From Edaphochlamys debaryana (lineage: Eukaryota > Chlorophyta > Chlorophyceae > Chlamydomonadales), in the NCBI GenBank assembly GCA_016858145.1, contig JAEHOE010000020.1, positions 558,001 to 622,000 on the forward strand: 64,000 nucleotides of DNA. Direction: 5' to 3'. Numbering within the stretch: the stretch's first letter is position 1; each line of letters opens with the position of its first letter. Position numbers and translations under genes: made by a program. A model generated the notes under the pieces. That model was not told the DNA's origin. It made no database searches and saw only the letters and a list, made by a program, of their open reading frames with translations. Shown here one piece after another: positions 12,401 through 24,400 of this stretch.

Positions 12401-14520
12401 ACTCCCGGGGAGGAGCAGTGGATGAGGTCGGGCTTGAAGTCCCTGGGAGGGTTGTGAGGGGGAGGGGGGATGGAGGGGCAGGAGGAGAGACCAGGAGGGC
12501 TGGGCAGGGCATTAAAGGGCGAGCACAGCACGGAGGGCTGGTGGCCGCACGCTTTGCCCTGTTGATGTTTCCCGGATCAGACGCGCCTCCGGGTGCCCTA
12601 GCGCCCAGCGTGGTCACCCATCCCTCCCCGCCCCTCTCCTAATCTGTCCTCTCCGGCCTCGCCCGGCCTTCCCAGCCGCCCCCTTCCCCTCCCCCATCCC
12701 TCGACGCACCTGACCTCCCTCCAGATGCGGGGGCTCAGGGCGAAGCTGAGCGGCACCTGCGGACAGCGGGGGGAGACGTCAGAGGGAGGCCGTCAGGGGG
12801 AGGCAGTCGGGGGGAGCCGGGCATCGCCCAGGCCGGAACCACGTCATCAGCGGCCCGCTAGCCCGACTCAAGCCTTCGCTTCTGGAGCGCACTCCCATCC
12901 GCCAGTCTGGCTACCTGCGCTCCTGCTCCTCGGCTCCCTGCCTGTTCGCCTCAGCGCCTCCTCATCCTCATGGTGCACCGGACCCAGACCTCGGTCCTGC
13001 GCCCACGGCCCCTCCTGCCGGTACCGCCCGCGTCCGTCCCTCTACCCCGCCATTCCCCCACAGCCCCTGCGCCTCCCTACTATCCCGTCCTGCGGCCCCC
13101 ACGGCCCCCACCCACCCCCACCCGCCTTCCTGCTCACCAAACCCCTCCTCCCCTCTACCCCGCCTCCCGCCGTCGCAGCGCCCTGACCTCGGTCCTGCGC
13201 CCACGGCCCAGGGCCCACGGCCCCTCCATCCCCACCACCCAGCCCCTCCCCTGGCCACCAACCCCTCCTCCTGGCGTCGGACCCTCCAACCCCTCCTCCC
13301 CTCTACCCCCCCTCCTCCCGCCGTCGGCGCGGCCCCCCCGCCTCACCTGGGCGTACCAGGGGCAGCCGAAGGACAGCGCCGACACCACCCGGGCTCCGCA
13401 GAAGGTGGCGGGCTGCTCGCAGAAGCCCGCGGCATCCACGCCGGGGAGCGTGAAGCCCTTGCCTGCGGGGAGGGGGTGAGGTGGAGGGAGGGAGGGGAGG
13501 GAGGGGACGGGAGTGGGGCAGCGTGGGTGTGGGTGAGGAGGGAAAGGCAGAAGGAGGAGAGAGGACGTCGGTGCGAAGGGCTGGGCTGGGCGCTGCTCGC
13601 CCGTGCCCTCGCCCCAGCTGCCGCCGCTGCTCCGTACCCCAGGCCTCAGGAGGCCCCCACCCTTGCCATCCCAGCTCACCCCGCTCACCCTCCACCCCCC
13701 ACGTGACCCCACGTGCCCTACAGCACCCACCACACCCATGGCCCCTCGCCCCAGCCGCCCCTAGCCCCCAAGCTCAGGACCCCACACCCCAGCCCCGGGG
13801 GCACGCACCCGTGGTCACCACGAGCACCTCGCACCCCGCCTCCACCAGGTACTTGATCATGGTCCGGAACCGGTTCTTATACCCCGAAATGTAGGTAAAA
13901 GGCGAGGGCTCAACGAAGATAGCGATGCGCTTCGGCGCGCCCGGGTTGACATGGCCGGGCGTGCCGATGGGCGGCGCCGATGTGGTTGGCTCCTGTAGGA
14001 CATCCCAGGTGGATTGGGCGGGGTCGACCGGAGGGTTGTCCTCGGCGGGGGGAGGGGGGGCTGCGGGGAAGGTGCTGCGGGTCCGGAGGTAGCGGGCGCG
14101 GCGGGGGAGCGGGCAGGGCCGCGGGCAGGACACGGGGGCCCGGGCGTGGAGGACGCGGCCTGGGGGTGCGCAGGGGCAGGGGCAGGGGGAGGGGTAGGAG
14201 GCGACAGGGGGTGGTGAAGGGGAGGTCAGAGGAGGAGGGGCAAGGGACGGATGCTGCGGACATCACGGGATGCTGCCAGCTAGGACGGGCGGGTCCGGGG
14301 GAGGGCCGAGCGCAGGGGCGCAAGGCTCAGCAGCGCAAGGCACTGCAGCAGCGCTGACGGCGCCGAGGGAGGCCTCAGCTGACGGCAGCGGCAGGGCCGC
14401 GACGCCGTCGCGACTGCCCCAGCCCGCCCGCGCGCCCGTGTGCAGAGGGGCCCTAGCCGAATGCAGCAGAGCGCCGAGCCCAATCCGTGTCGCGAGCCGA
14501 GGGCGCGTACCTGCGATCAT
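9422..14520 (-). CDS. SQD2: SQD2-type sulfoquinovosyltransferase (sulfolipid synthase), plastid
   Basis: Ten exons in transcript order: 14520-14511, 14159-13809, 13462-13347, 12756-12710, 12442-12374, 11889-11682, 10969-10703, 10329-10167, 9942-9858, 9626-9422; 506 residues. Family match is strong throughout: [75 protein letters not shown], the GT4-type E-x7-E in [15 protein letters not shown], and KWDWRAAT. It transfers sulfoquinovose from UDP-sulfoquinovose to diacylglycerol in plastid membranes. The N-terminus is modelled as a 10-nt coding micro-exon (MIA plus one base) spliced to an Arg/Ser/Pro-rich transit peptide; no in-frame ATG exists in exon 2. The first exon is the least certain part. 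Confidence 0.93.
10498..10640 (-). repeat. Two degenerate copies of the exon-7 end plus donor in SQD2 intron 7
   Basis: Exon 7 ends at 10703 with codons for ETTFLGTLH followed by donor GTGGGT. Similar blocks recur at 10640-10603 (ETALLGNLH, donor GTGAGC) and 10535-10498 (ETTFLGTLH, donor GTGAGT). The second donor is 96 nt downstream of the real one, in frame and with an open frame between them. The third is out of frame. Confidence 0.8.
12970..13325. repeat. Degenerate tandem repeats in SQD2 intron 3
   Basis: C/G-rich blocks recur, for example CCTCGGTCCTGCGCCCACGG at about 12990 and 13189, and CCCCTCCTCCCCTCTACCCC near 13143 and 13290. This is intronic and has no coding signal. Confidence 0.55.
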
Positions 14521-15019
14521 GCTTGCACTGGCTCGGAGCTGGCGCAAGTCGGCGGACCGAGGCACGAGTAAGTAGCGTCCACTTGAAGCCCTAGGTGCTC
14601 GGCGCGTATGCAGGCCACCAGGCCACTCGACACGCTTGACTCGGCGACGGGACGAAGTCTTTCGGCGCGCGCCGTTTGACCTCGGACGCGCAGCAGAGCA
14701 GTGCCTGTGCAAACGACAATGCACGGGTTGTTTGAAGCTCACGATGCGCTCCGCATATGCCGGGTGCAAGCAAAATGCGTCGCCGCTCACCCGCTGCGCC
14801 AGCTGTGAACTCTGCACTGAAGAGCTACAAGTCGCGATGCACTTGCACCTTCAACTGAGCTCTGAGACGATAGTTTTGGGGCGCCCCATGCCGCTTGCCG
14901 CATGGGGTGCCCTCAGAAGAGGTGCCAGGCCCCGCCCGAGCACAATCCGATCACCACACAGCTATACTGTACAAGAAAAAGTTGGTCCGGACCTGATTTG
15001 AGCAAGTCGCCGAGGCGGC
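14521..15019. promoter_or_regulatory. Bidirectional upstream region, SQD2 (-) / cytochrome P450 (+)
   Basis: About 500 bp between two divergent start codons. It is less GC-rich than the flanking exons, has no coding exon that joins either gene, and presumably contains both promoters. An ACTGTACAAG-like stretch near 14965 lies upstream of the P450 start. No motif is firmly identifiable. Confidence 0.4.
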
Positions 15020-18000
15020 ATGCTTCATCGCGGCGTGTCGAGCGCCGCTGGGCCTCACGCCACGGCTCCAAGCGGTGCCGATGGCTCTAGAGGTCTAGCT
15101 ACAAGGCTCCGGAGCGGCTGGGCGCTCGGATCTGCGGCTGAGGGCCGCGCGACGACACGCCGCATGCGGCCAGTCGCTGCGACTGCCCCCGCAGGAGCGC
15201 CCCCGCCCTCTGTCAGCGGCTCCCCCCAGTCCAACGGCCGCGGCCCAGCCACCCTCCAGCCTCCTCCCCCACCCTCCAGCCCTCGCCCCAGCATCAGCCC
15301 GGTCGCGCGGGCCCCCACGCTCCCTCCCCGCCCGCTTCCGCCGCCCGCTCCCGCCTCCTCCGACCTCCGCCTCGATCTCTGGGTCTCCCTGCTTCAGGCC
15401 TCCGCCACCCAGTTCGCCTCCGCCGCCTCGTCCGCCTCCGCCGCCGCCAGCGGCGCCGCCACGCGGCTCCAGCGCCTGACCTCACCGCCGCCGCTCAACT
15501 TCCCGGCGGGCCCCAGCGGAGAGCAGACCCTCGCGCTTCTCAGCGACCCCCTCGCCTTCCTCAAAACCTCCACCGAGTGAGCCACCTCAGCAGTCACACG
15601 TAGGGGGACAGTCTGCAATAGCTGCAATGAGCTCGCACTGCAGAGCACGAAGCACGTGTCACATAGCACGTCGCTCATAGCTCAGCCTCGGGTGGCAGCC
15701 GTACGGGCGCCAGTCGTACGGGCGCCAGCCGTACACGTCAGCGCGGTGCTGCCTCGGGTGCCAGCGGAGGAGTCTCAGCATGTCAGCGTGGCGGTGTCCG
15801 CCCTGGTGACACGCAACCCCTCGTTCCGCCCCCCCCCCCGCCCCCCCCAGGCGCTACGGGCCGCTGGTGGGGCTGCTGCTGGGCGGGGAGCGGGTGGTGC
15901 TGGTGACGGGGCGGGAGGAGGCGCGGCAGGTGAGGGGGGGGCGGGGGGTGGAGGGGGGGCGGCACGGGGTGCGATAGCTGGGAACGGAGGAGCCGCGACA
16001 GGTGAAGGGGGGTGGGATCGCATGGGTTCAAATGGAGAGGAAGCGCGGCGCAGTGCGGGCGCTGCGTGGAAGCGCTAGGAGCCGTGGGAAGAGGCCCGGC
16101 GGATAGGCAGGGGCGGAGGGTGCAATGCGGGGAAGCGGTAATTCAGATGGGGCAGGGGACTAAGCCGCCCTGGAGGGCCCAGGGCTGCATAGGTACCACA
16201 GGCGTGCGGCCCAGGCTAAGGTCAGGGCTGGGAGCGGCCCTCTCAAGCCTCCAAGTCCACCCTTCGAAGAACCAGGAAGCGGGTGGCCGAGGAGGCCAGT
16301 ATGGTACCCATGGAGGTACCGTTGTGGTGCCGCCGCGAGCCCCATCGCGTCGGGTGCCCCGGGGCAGAGGGCCGGGCTCCTCCACCGGCAAGGGCAAGTC
16401 GGAGCTCCGGTGTTGGCTGCGTGGCACCTAGCTGCCTTCTCACGGCTGCCTAACCCCCGCCCTCCCGCCCCCTGCCAGGTCCTGGTGGAGCAGGCGGGCA
16501 GCGTGTACGTCAAGGAGGGCACCGCCTTCTTCCCCGGCTCCTCCCTGGCGGGCAACGGGCTGCTGGTCAGCGACGGGGCGGTGTGGCAGCGCCAGCGGAG
16601 GCTCTCCAACCCGGCCTTCAGGTAGCTGTAGCTGCGTGGAGGCTGGGCGGAAGCGGGCGTAGAGGCGGGCTGGTGGCTCGGAGTGGAGGTTCGGGGGGGG
16701 GGGCTCGGGGTGGGAGCTCGGGGCAGGCTCGGGGTGGGGGCCGGGGAATGCGCCAGGGGGCCGGCCGGGAGCGGGCCGGGCTTGGCTGGGCCGTCCTGTC
16801 AGGGAGCTTAACGAGGGGGGACAGCGGGCCGGGTGTTTCGGTTGCAGGCGAGTGGCTTGACTGGTGCTCCCCGCCATTGCCACCCTTGGGGACCCGTGGG
16901 GACCGGAAGGGCCGGGAAGGGCAGGGGAGCGGCACTGCCACGACTGGCGCCCGCCTCCGCTGCCTTCCCCCTGCAGGCGGGCGGCCGTGGAGGCGTACGC
17001 GGGGGCCATGGTGGCAGCCACTGAGGACATGCTGGAGGGGGCGTGGGGGCGAGGTGGGTCTGGAGGGAGGGGGTGCGGCGGGCTGGGTTGCTGGGAAGGG
17101 GTTTGTGGGCATGAGGCGGGCTGGGCTGCGGGGCACAGGAGGGCGGCAGGAGGGGGGCTGGAGCGGAGCGCGGCATGCGATGGGCTGCCGCGCTGTGCTA
17201 GTCCCTCTTGGCCCAGTTCCGGCAGGCGGTGTCGGGTGGGTGCCGGCCTGGCCTGGTGGCGTACAACGGGGGGCGCAAGCGCTTCATACGTGGCCGACCC
17301 TGAAAGTAAGCTGTGGTCGCTCCTTACGCCCCCGCTCGCCCGCTCCCCCCCCCATCCCCCCCCACCCCAGGCGGTGTGCGTGACGTGTACGCGGACTTCA
17401 ATGAGCTCACGCTGCAGGTGCGCCGGCGGCGTGGGGGGGGGAGTTGAAGTGTAGCGGGGCGGGCGCGTGGAGGGCACGGGGACCCTGTGTCGTGTGCCGG
17501 GGAGTCGTAGGCGCGGTGACTAGCCGGCCGGCCTTAGATACGCGGTGTGTATGTGTGTCTGAAAGGTTGCGGGGCGGACGTGTGGAGGAGGCGGGGGCTG
17601 GGAACGTCTTGCAGGCTCCGTGCCCGGCACTGGCCACACCGCCCCACCGAGCCGCGGTGCCGGACCTGGGCTCGGCTGCGTCGCCTCCCCTCCCGCCTCG
17701 ACGCACCTCTTGCCCACCTCCGCCCTCCCCCGGCTCCCTCCCCCCGGTCCGCAGGTGACGTTGGAGGCTCTGTTCGGCTTCGGAGCCGACACGGACGGCC
17801 GCCAGCGGAGAGCGGCGGCTCGGGAGCAGGGGGCGGGGTCGGGCGCAGGGTCCGCGACCACGCCCGGTCCGGCCTCTACCTCTTCCTCCACCTCTTCCGC
17901 ATCATCAACATCATCCTCGTCGGCCTCGTCTGAGGATGCGCAGCAGATTGTGGCGGCTGTGGAGAAGGCTTTCATGTTCTTCACACAGCGGTGAGCGAAT

Positions 18001-19909
18001 GCGTGGGGGTTGGGACCGGACCGGCTCAGGGGATACCGAAGGTTGACACCAAGGAGCTGCAGCTTGGCTCTGTGAGTTCAGCTCGCGAATCCAGCTCTGC
18101 ACGTAGGTGGCTGCGACGTACCGGCCTGAATTGCAGCCTGTCCAGGTTGCCGTACTCACCCGTGTCATGACGTGTGCCTTGGCATTGTGTTGCTTGCCCC
18201 TTCAGGGCCGCCACTGGCTTCGTCATCCCCGAGTGGCTGCCCACGTGGGACAACCTGGAGTTCGCCGCCGCCGTACAGCAGCTAGACCGGGTGGTGTACG
18301 GCATGATCAACCGCCGCCGTGACGAGCTCATCTCGGTGCACGGCAGCGTGACGGCGGCGGCGTGTGCGGTGGCGGCGGCCTCTTCAGGAAACCCGGTTTC
18401 CTGCGCGCGGCCCGTGCCGACCGACCTGCTGACGGGGCTGCTGCTGTCACGTGACGAGGACGGCAGCGGCATGACGGACAGGGCATTACGTGATGAGCTG
18501 ATGACGCTGCTGGTGGCGGGGCAGGAGACCAGCGCCATCCTCCTGGGCTGGGCGTCGGCGCTGCTGGCGGCACACCCAGAGGTGCGGACGGCTGCCTGGA
18601 CAGTGCCTGTTCGGCGCGGGCCTCCCAGTGACCCTGCTGCCTGCTCCCTGAACCGCTAGGGCTACCCACAGAAGAGCCGGCCCGGTGGTTGCCTCTGTTC
18701 GTGCCATGCTCCTCTTCGCTCCGCTCCACCCCCTTGCGTGCCCCGCTGGTGGCCCACTCCCTCATCCGCAGGTGCAGCAGGCGGTAGTGGAGGAGGTCCT
18801 GGCGGTGTGCGGCCGCACCGATGTCCCGGACGCACAGAGGTGAGGGCTGCCGGGCTGCGGTAGTTATTGCGTGCTCGAGCCGAGGCCTCTGCTGTCCTGC
18901 AAGGCTGTGACAAGGCATTGCCGTCTTCAGTCTCAACCCTTGCATGCGTCCCTCCATGAACGTGCAGCGTACGGCAGATGCCGTACCTGGAATCTGTCGT
19001 ACTGGAGACGCTGCGGCTGTACAGCCCCGCCTACATGGTGGGCCGGTGCGCGCGAGTGGACGCGGCGCTTGGGCCGTACAGGTGAGCGAGGCAAAAGTGA
19101 CGTGGCGACGGGCTACATGCGGGCCGGGGGCTATTGATAAATCTTAGTGGCCGCCGCGTGGGTTGCGGATGCCTTTTTGTGGGGCCGTTTTAGGGGCACC
19201 AAACCGGCCAGTCTTCTTGCGTGCAGTGCTGGCCCCACAGCCCCATTGCCCCATCCTTTCCACCGGCTCTGACCAGCGATAACACCTTGCCCCCGTGCCC
19301 GTTCTGACCATGCAGCCTGCCGGCCGGCACCACGGTGCTCGTGTCGCCCTACGTGATGCACCGGGACCCGGACGTGTGGGAGGAGCCCGAGGCCTTCAAG
19401 CCCAGCCGCTGGCACGACCTGCAGCGCAGGTGCGGATGCGGGCGCGAAAGGGCGACAAGCGGATTCTGAAGGGACGAGGAAGTGACTGCCAGTCGCTGGC
19501 CGCTTAGTGACGAGGACCTGCCCGCCCACCAACTTGTTCTCATACTTACTGCCAGCCTCAAGTCGCTGCATGACTAGCTCTTTTTGACAAGGACCTGCCG
19601 CCTTAACCGCCGCCCAACCGCCGCAGGGAGGGCTACCAGGGCGCCATGAGCCTGATGGCCAACCTTGGGCCCAACGGGGCCTACCTGCCCTTCGGCGGCG
19701 GGCCCCGCAACTGCATCGGCGCGGGCTTCGCCATGATGGAGGCCATGCTCGTCCTGGCTGCCGTACTGCAGCGCTACAGCCTGGAGCTGCCGGCAGCTGC
19801 GGGCGCGGGCGCGGGCGCCGATCGCGGCTTCCCCAAGCCCAAGCCGCTGATCACGCTGCGGCCAGAGGCGGCCGTGCTCCGCATCACGCCGCGGGGCGGT
19901 GGCCGGTAG
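15020..19909 (+). CDS. Cytochrome P450 monooxygenase, probably plastid-targeted
   Basis: Eleven exons: 15020-15576, 15851-15929, 16479-16621, 16977-17053, 17371-17417, 17755-17990, 18206-18581, 18772-18839, 18968-19081, 19316-19429, 19627-19909; 697 residues. All P450 landmarks are present in order: [12 protein letters not shown] (C-helix), I-helix AGQETS near residue 480, K-helix ExxR in ETLRLYSPA near 540, the FKPSRW meander, and the heme-binding [10 protein letters not shown] near 626. The first ~185 residues are Arg/Ser/Ala/Pro-rich and consistent with a plastid transit peptide. A Thr/Ser-rich insertion ([16 protein letters not shown]) lies before the F-G region. The general pattern resembles the CYP97/CYP4 branch, whose plant CYP97 members hydroxylate carotenoids, but the substrate cannot be read from sequence. 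An alternative start is the Met near 15163. Confidence 0.9.
15980..16007 (+). repeat. Degenerate copy of the exon-2 end plus donor in P450 intron 2
   Basis: Exon 2 ends GGGAGGAGGCGCGGCAG at 15929, followed by GTGAGG. A similar block GGAGGAGCCGCGACAG ends at 16001, followed by GTGAAG, exactly 72 nt downstream. An in-frame TAG lies between them, so use of the second donor would truncate the protein. Confidence 0.55.
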
Positions 19910-21432
19910 ACGCTGTGGAGGCCTGTAGACGATGTGGAGGCCGATAGATTATGTGGAGGCCGGGCCGGTGTTGCGAGTGGGCTGTGGCGCTGCAACAGCG
20001 TCGGCTGGGATCGCGGCTCCGCCGCAGGGCTCGTACAGGGCCGTACCTGAGCTAGCTACAGGAGGCGGTCGAGGTGCTTAGATGGCGAGCAAGGGACTGT
20101 GGCGCCTGCCGCTGCAGGGCTGGCGGGTGGGAACGCAGCTCTGCCGCAAGGCAGGGCCTGGCACGTGCAGCCCAGTCACGCCCCACGCGCTGAGCGGCAT
20201 CGATTGGGGCGCAGGGTCCAACTACGGCATGTGCATCTGGGGCATAGGCTTGGCGTAGATGGGCGTGGGGTTCATTGCGGGGATGAGTAAGGCGGCCTCA
20301 GGGACTAGGGGGCTGCATGTATGCCCGGCATCGGGCAGAAGACGGCGAGTGGTACAAGGGGGATCAAGGCCTGGTTCGGCTAAAGAGAAACCCAAGGAGT
20401 TCCGACGGTGGGCGAGGGTAATGGGATAGGATGAGGCGTGTATGCGGCGGGTTGCGTGGTAGCGCCACCTCGGGGCGGCATCGGGTCTGAAAGGGCCCGG
20501 AGGCGTCGTACTTGCAGGGCTGTCGCAGGGGCCGTGCACCGTAGCCAGGGTGAAGCCGATGGGGGATGCAGCGGATCGCACCCAAGCTGTGCGCGACACG
20601 CAGGGCGACAGGAGAAGTAACCGAGCTGAAGTCCTCTTGCGTTACGTCTCACGTCACTGTTCTTTCCTGTGCCATCGACCTTGTGGTGCCGAGGCCCCCA
20701 GCGCGTCCGTGCAGGCGTCCGTCGCTCCCCGAACGCGTCGCATGCTCACCTGCGCAGCGGAGGCAAAGCGCCACGTGAGCCGCTGGGATGCTAGGGCCTC
20801 AGTATGCAGTTTGGTGCGTGCGGGCAGAAGCAGGGCCCGAGGCACGGGGGCACGGCCGGGCACGGGGTACGGCCCCCCACCGTACTCACAACGGCGAGGA
20901 CAGGGACCACGTGGCGACTGAACCTTGCCAGCTTCAGCTGGCTGGCGTGCGTGCGTGTTGACGGGCCCAGTTCGGGTCGTCGTCCAGCGAGTTTTGGTGC
21001 CACGGGCCTTTCCGCGCTGCTTCATTGACTTCCCAATGAACAATGCCTCAAGACGCATCGAATGGGCAAGTGATCTGGACGTCACGCCCGAGCTATGTCA
21101 TCCGTCGTGTTGCGCGAGGCGCCAACCTTACTCCCCTGGCAACCTCGCTGATGCCGACGCAAGCTCCTGGACGCTACCGTGCACCTGAGACCTGGTAAGC
21201 AGTGGTCAGCAGGGTGTTGATTGCGCCCTAGTTTGCCGTTCAGTTTTGCTTAACCCTGTCATGCCATCATGAACCACAGCTTTTGCGTTCCATGTGCATG
21301 TAGACAACTCTTAAGTTGCCTTTCTTACGCCCCACACGAAATGCCAGCGCCATTTTGGGCTCGGGCTTGGCCGCAAGGCCCCGGCACCACCCGGTCGAGG
21401 CCATGAACGGCTAGAATTGAGTTAGCAGGAGG
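19910..21432. other. Intergenic region / P450 3' UTR
   Basis: About 1.5 kb without a supportable exon. It begins with a short threefold repeat (GTAGACGATGTGGAGGCC-like, 19907-19965). No TGTAA was seen. Open frames here lack the codon bias and splice context of the neighbouring genes. Confidence 0.4.
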
Positions 21433-24400
21433 ATGCCGGCTGGATGGCAGCGGCGGGCGACCGGGCGGTCCGCCGAAGCGGCGGACGCAGGCATCGAGAC
21501 CTTGCTGACACGCGTGGAGTCGATGACCGTCCGCAGCTTGCTGCCGGTTGTTACCGAGGAAGCCCCTGAGGTGCGGTCCGCGTGCGGTTTACGGGCGGAA
21601 ACCGTCGCGTTACTGTGTCTGCCCCGCCGATGCTTGCCTGCTGGTGCCACATGTATGGTGCACCCCGCTGACTCCCACCCATTGCTCTCTGCGCGCCATA
21701 GGTCAATGCCCGGCAACTGGCCCTCTATCCGCGCATGAACGCGCCGCGACCCCCGATCGCCCTACAAACTTGCCTTGCCCAAGACAGCGACATCGTCCCC
21801 CTGTCACTTCCGGGCCTCCGCCGCGAAGCCTCCCAGCCGCCGCGGTCCTTCAGCCCGCCGCCGCAGGCAGGGCCCCGCCGGCTCGTTCAGCAGCTCCAGG
21901 CCATCCAGGCCATGCCCTACCCCCCTTGGACCCCAGGTGGCACCACAGATAGCAACGCGTGCCCCTCGAGCCCGCACCATCAGACGACAGCACGACCATC
22001 ACCATGCCCTTCCCCGCTGGCCGGAAGCCCCCGTGATGCAGCTGGGCTGCCAATGTCGCCAAACGCCAGAGACGCCCCGCGCACATCGCTCCTGGCGCAG
22101 CGCACGCACAGCATCACCGGCGGTGGCGGCGCAGCCGGGCCTTGGCTCTTGGCTCTGGGCGCCCCAGGGGGCCCGCCCCCGCTTCCCCGGGCCTCCACCA
22201 ACCCCGTCGGCCCCGTGGCTATCGCTACGCGCTCGCCCCGAACCAGCGTGAGCGCGCACCCCAGCGGCAGCACCGCCGTCCCGCGCTTCGAGACCACGTC
22301 CCTGCCCGCCGCTGAACCGGCGGGCGACCAGGCCCAGCCGGGCCCGCGCCGGGCCCAGTACGACAGGGCCTCGTACACCTCAGTTTCAGCCGCTGCCGCT
22401 GGCAACCGCTCCTCAGCCGAGCGCAGCAGCACCAGCGGGCCGCTGGGCAAGCCGGAGCCGCAGCCCAGCGCCGCTGTCGGCGCCTGCGCCAAGTCCGGGA
22501 ACGCCAAGAGCCCTCAGCAGCAGCGCGAGGCGCGCAGCGGCATGCGGGTGCGGCGCGCCACCCTCCTGACCGGCCTGGGCGTGGCTCTGGCGGCCTTCAG
22601 CGCCCTCGCGCCCGCCGCCCTGCTCCCCGTCCTGGCGCCCGACCTGGGGCTTAGTAAGCCCGTGGTGGCGCTGTCAGCCGCGGCGGCCCTCCTAGCGGGC
22701 CTGCTGTCCAGGTGCGTATGTGTTCGGAAACAGTTGGGATGGACATGTGTGCGGTGGGCCGAGGGAGGGCCTGCGAAGGGGCGCGGACTCGTAGGTGCGT
22801 GCGCGTGCGTGTGCGTGGGTTAGGAGGCGCAGGGCAGTTCGTCCGTCCCAGGTCCGTCTCAACCGCCATGCCGTTGCCTGCAGGTTTGTGGTGGGTCTGC
22901 TCGCTCGCCGCTACGAGCCTCGGCACTGCCAGGTGAGGCTAACTGCCTGGCGCTGCCTGCCTGCCAGCGTGGCTAGCAAACTTGTTATCGGTACACGGCG
23001 GGGCGGGTGGAGGGCGCACGCGCCTACCGGCCTGGGGGCTGGGGCGTGAGCCCTCATCTGCCTTCCGGAACGCTCCATCGAGCACCCCTGTAGACCCAAA
23101 CTCGGAGACCCCGGCGCATCTGAACGAAGGGACCCGCCCCTCCTCTCGCTCCCCTCAGGTCATGGTCCTCCTGCTCACAGCTCCCCCGCTTGCCTGCATG
23201 GCCCTGGCGGCCTCTGCGCTCGCCTTCACGGCCAGCTGGGCCGCCATCGGCGCGGCCCTTGGGCTCCTGGCGTCCGCGCATGCGCGGTGAGCGGGGCCTC
23301 CGTGCTGCGTGCTGCGCGCCGTTTGGCGTGTGGGCGTGCGGCGGTCAAGCGTTGCATGGTTGGTGACCGGCGTACGTGTGGCCCCTCACCCCGCAGGCTT
23401 GCGGAGCTAGCAGGGTCGCCCGTGCGGGCCGCCGCCACAACCGCCGCCGTGGCTGCCTGGGCCAGCGCTGGCGGCGGCTTCTCGCTCCTCGTCATGCCCA
23501 TAATGTGGGTTCTTGGTGTACCGCATTCCCCGCCTCGCTGTCCTAACTTGCCGCTCAATCAAAGCAGCCTGCATTGCACGGTCTCCCCTGCCTGACGTTG
23601 TGAGCCCTTCATGCATGGCCTGACGTACAATCCACCCCGCTGCGCATACGTGCAGATACGAAGTCGTGGCCTCCGCTCGCGGCGACAACGATCCCGGCTC
23701 GGCCTGGCGCTGCGCCTTCTACGTCCCGGCCGGGCTGCACTGCCTGCTGGCCGTGCTGAGCCTGCTACTGCGGGGCCCCGAGCCGGCGGAGGACTGGCTG
23801 CCTGGGAAGGGCGACGGCTACGTGTGCCCACAGCGGGACCCCGAGGACGAGAGCTGGGTGCGCTGGAAGTACGGCTCGTACGCAAGTACGGGCTCGTCCA
23901 AGGTCTGGCGGCCCTCGAGTAAGAAGGCCGGCGGACAGACTCGGTCGGTTCGAAAGGGCAAGAGCTCGAAGGACGGAGCAGGAGGTACCGACCGGCAGGG
24001 GGAGGAGCAGCGCAGTAGCAGCTGGGTGCGTCGCAAGGGCGAGGACCGCCGGGAGCAAGGGGACCCGTCGTCCAGGAGGCAGCAGCCGAGGAGCCGGGAC
24101 GCAAGCGTCAGGGCCGGGCGTCCGGCGGCAAGGCGGGCAGGATCGGGGACTCTGCTGTCTGCTGCACCCATGGCAGCATCGCCAGCTTCCGTCCTCGACT
24201 GGCCCCCAACCGTCACGCCGCCTGCGACGCCTGAGATGCCACAGCCGACCGCTGCGCCTGCGCTCGCACCCGCTTTGGCAGCGGCTTCGTCGGCGGAGGC
24301 CGTCGAGGCACTGGCGCCGGCGGCGACAGTGATGATATCCCTCTTGGCGCGAGACCACGACTCGGGCGACCCCTGGTGGCAGCCGGCGCCCTCGCCTCCC

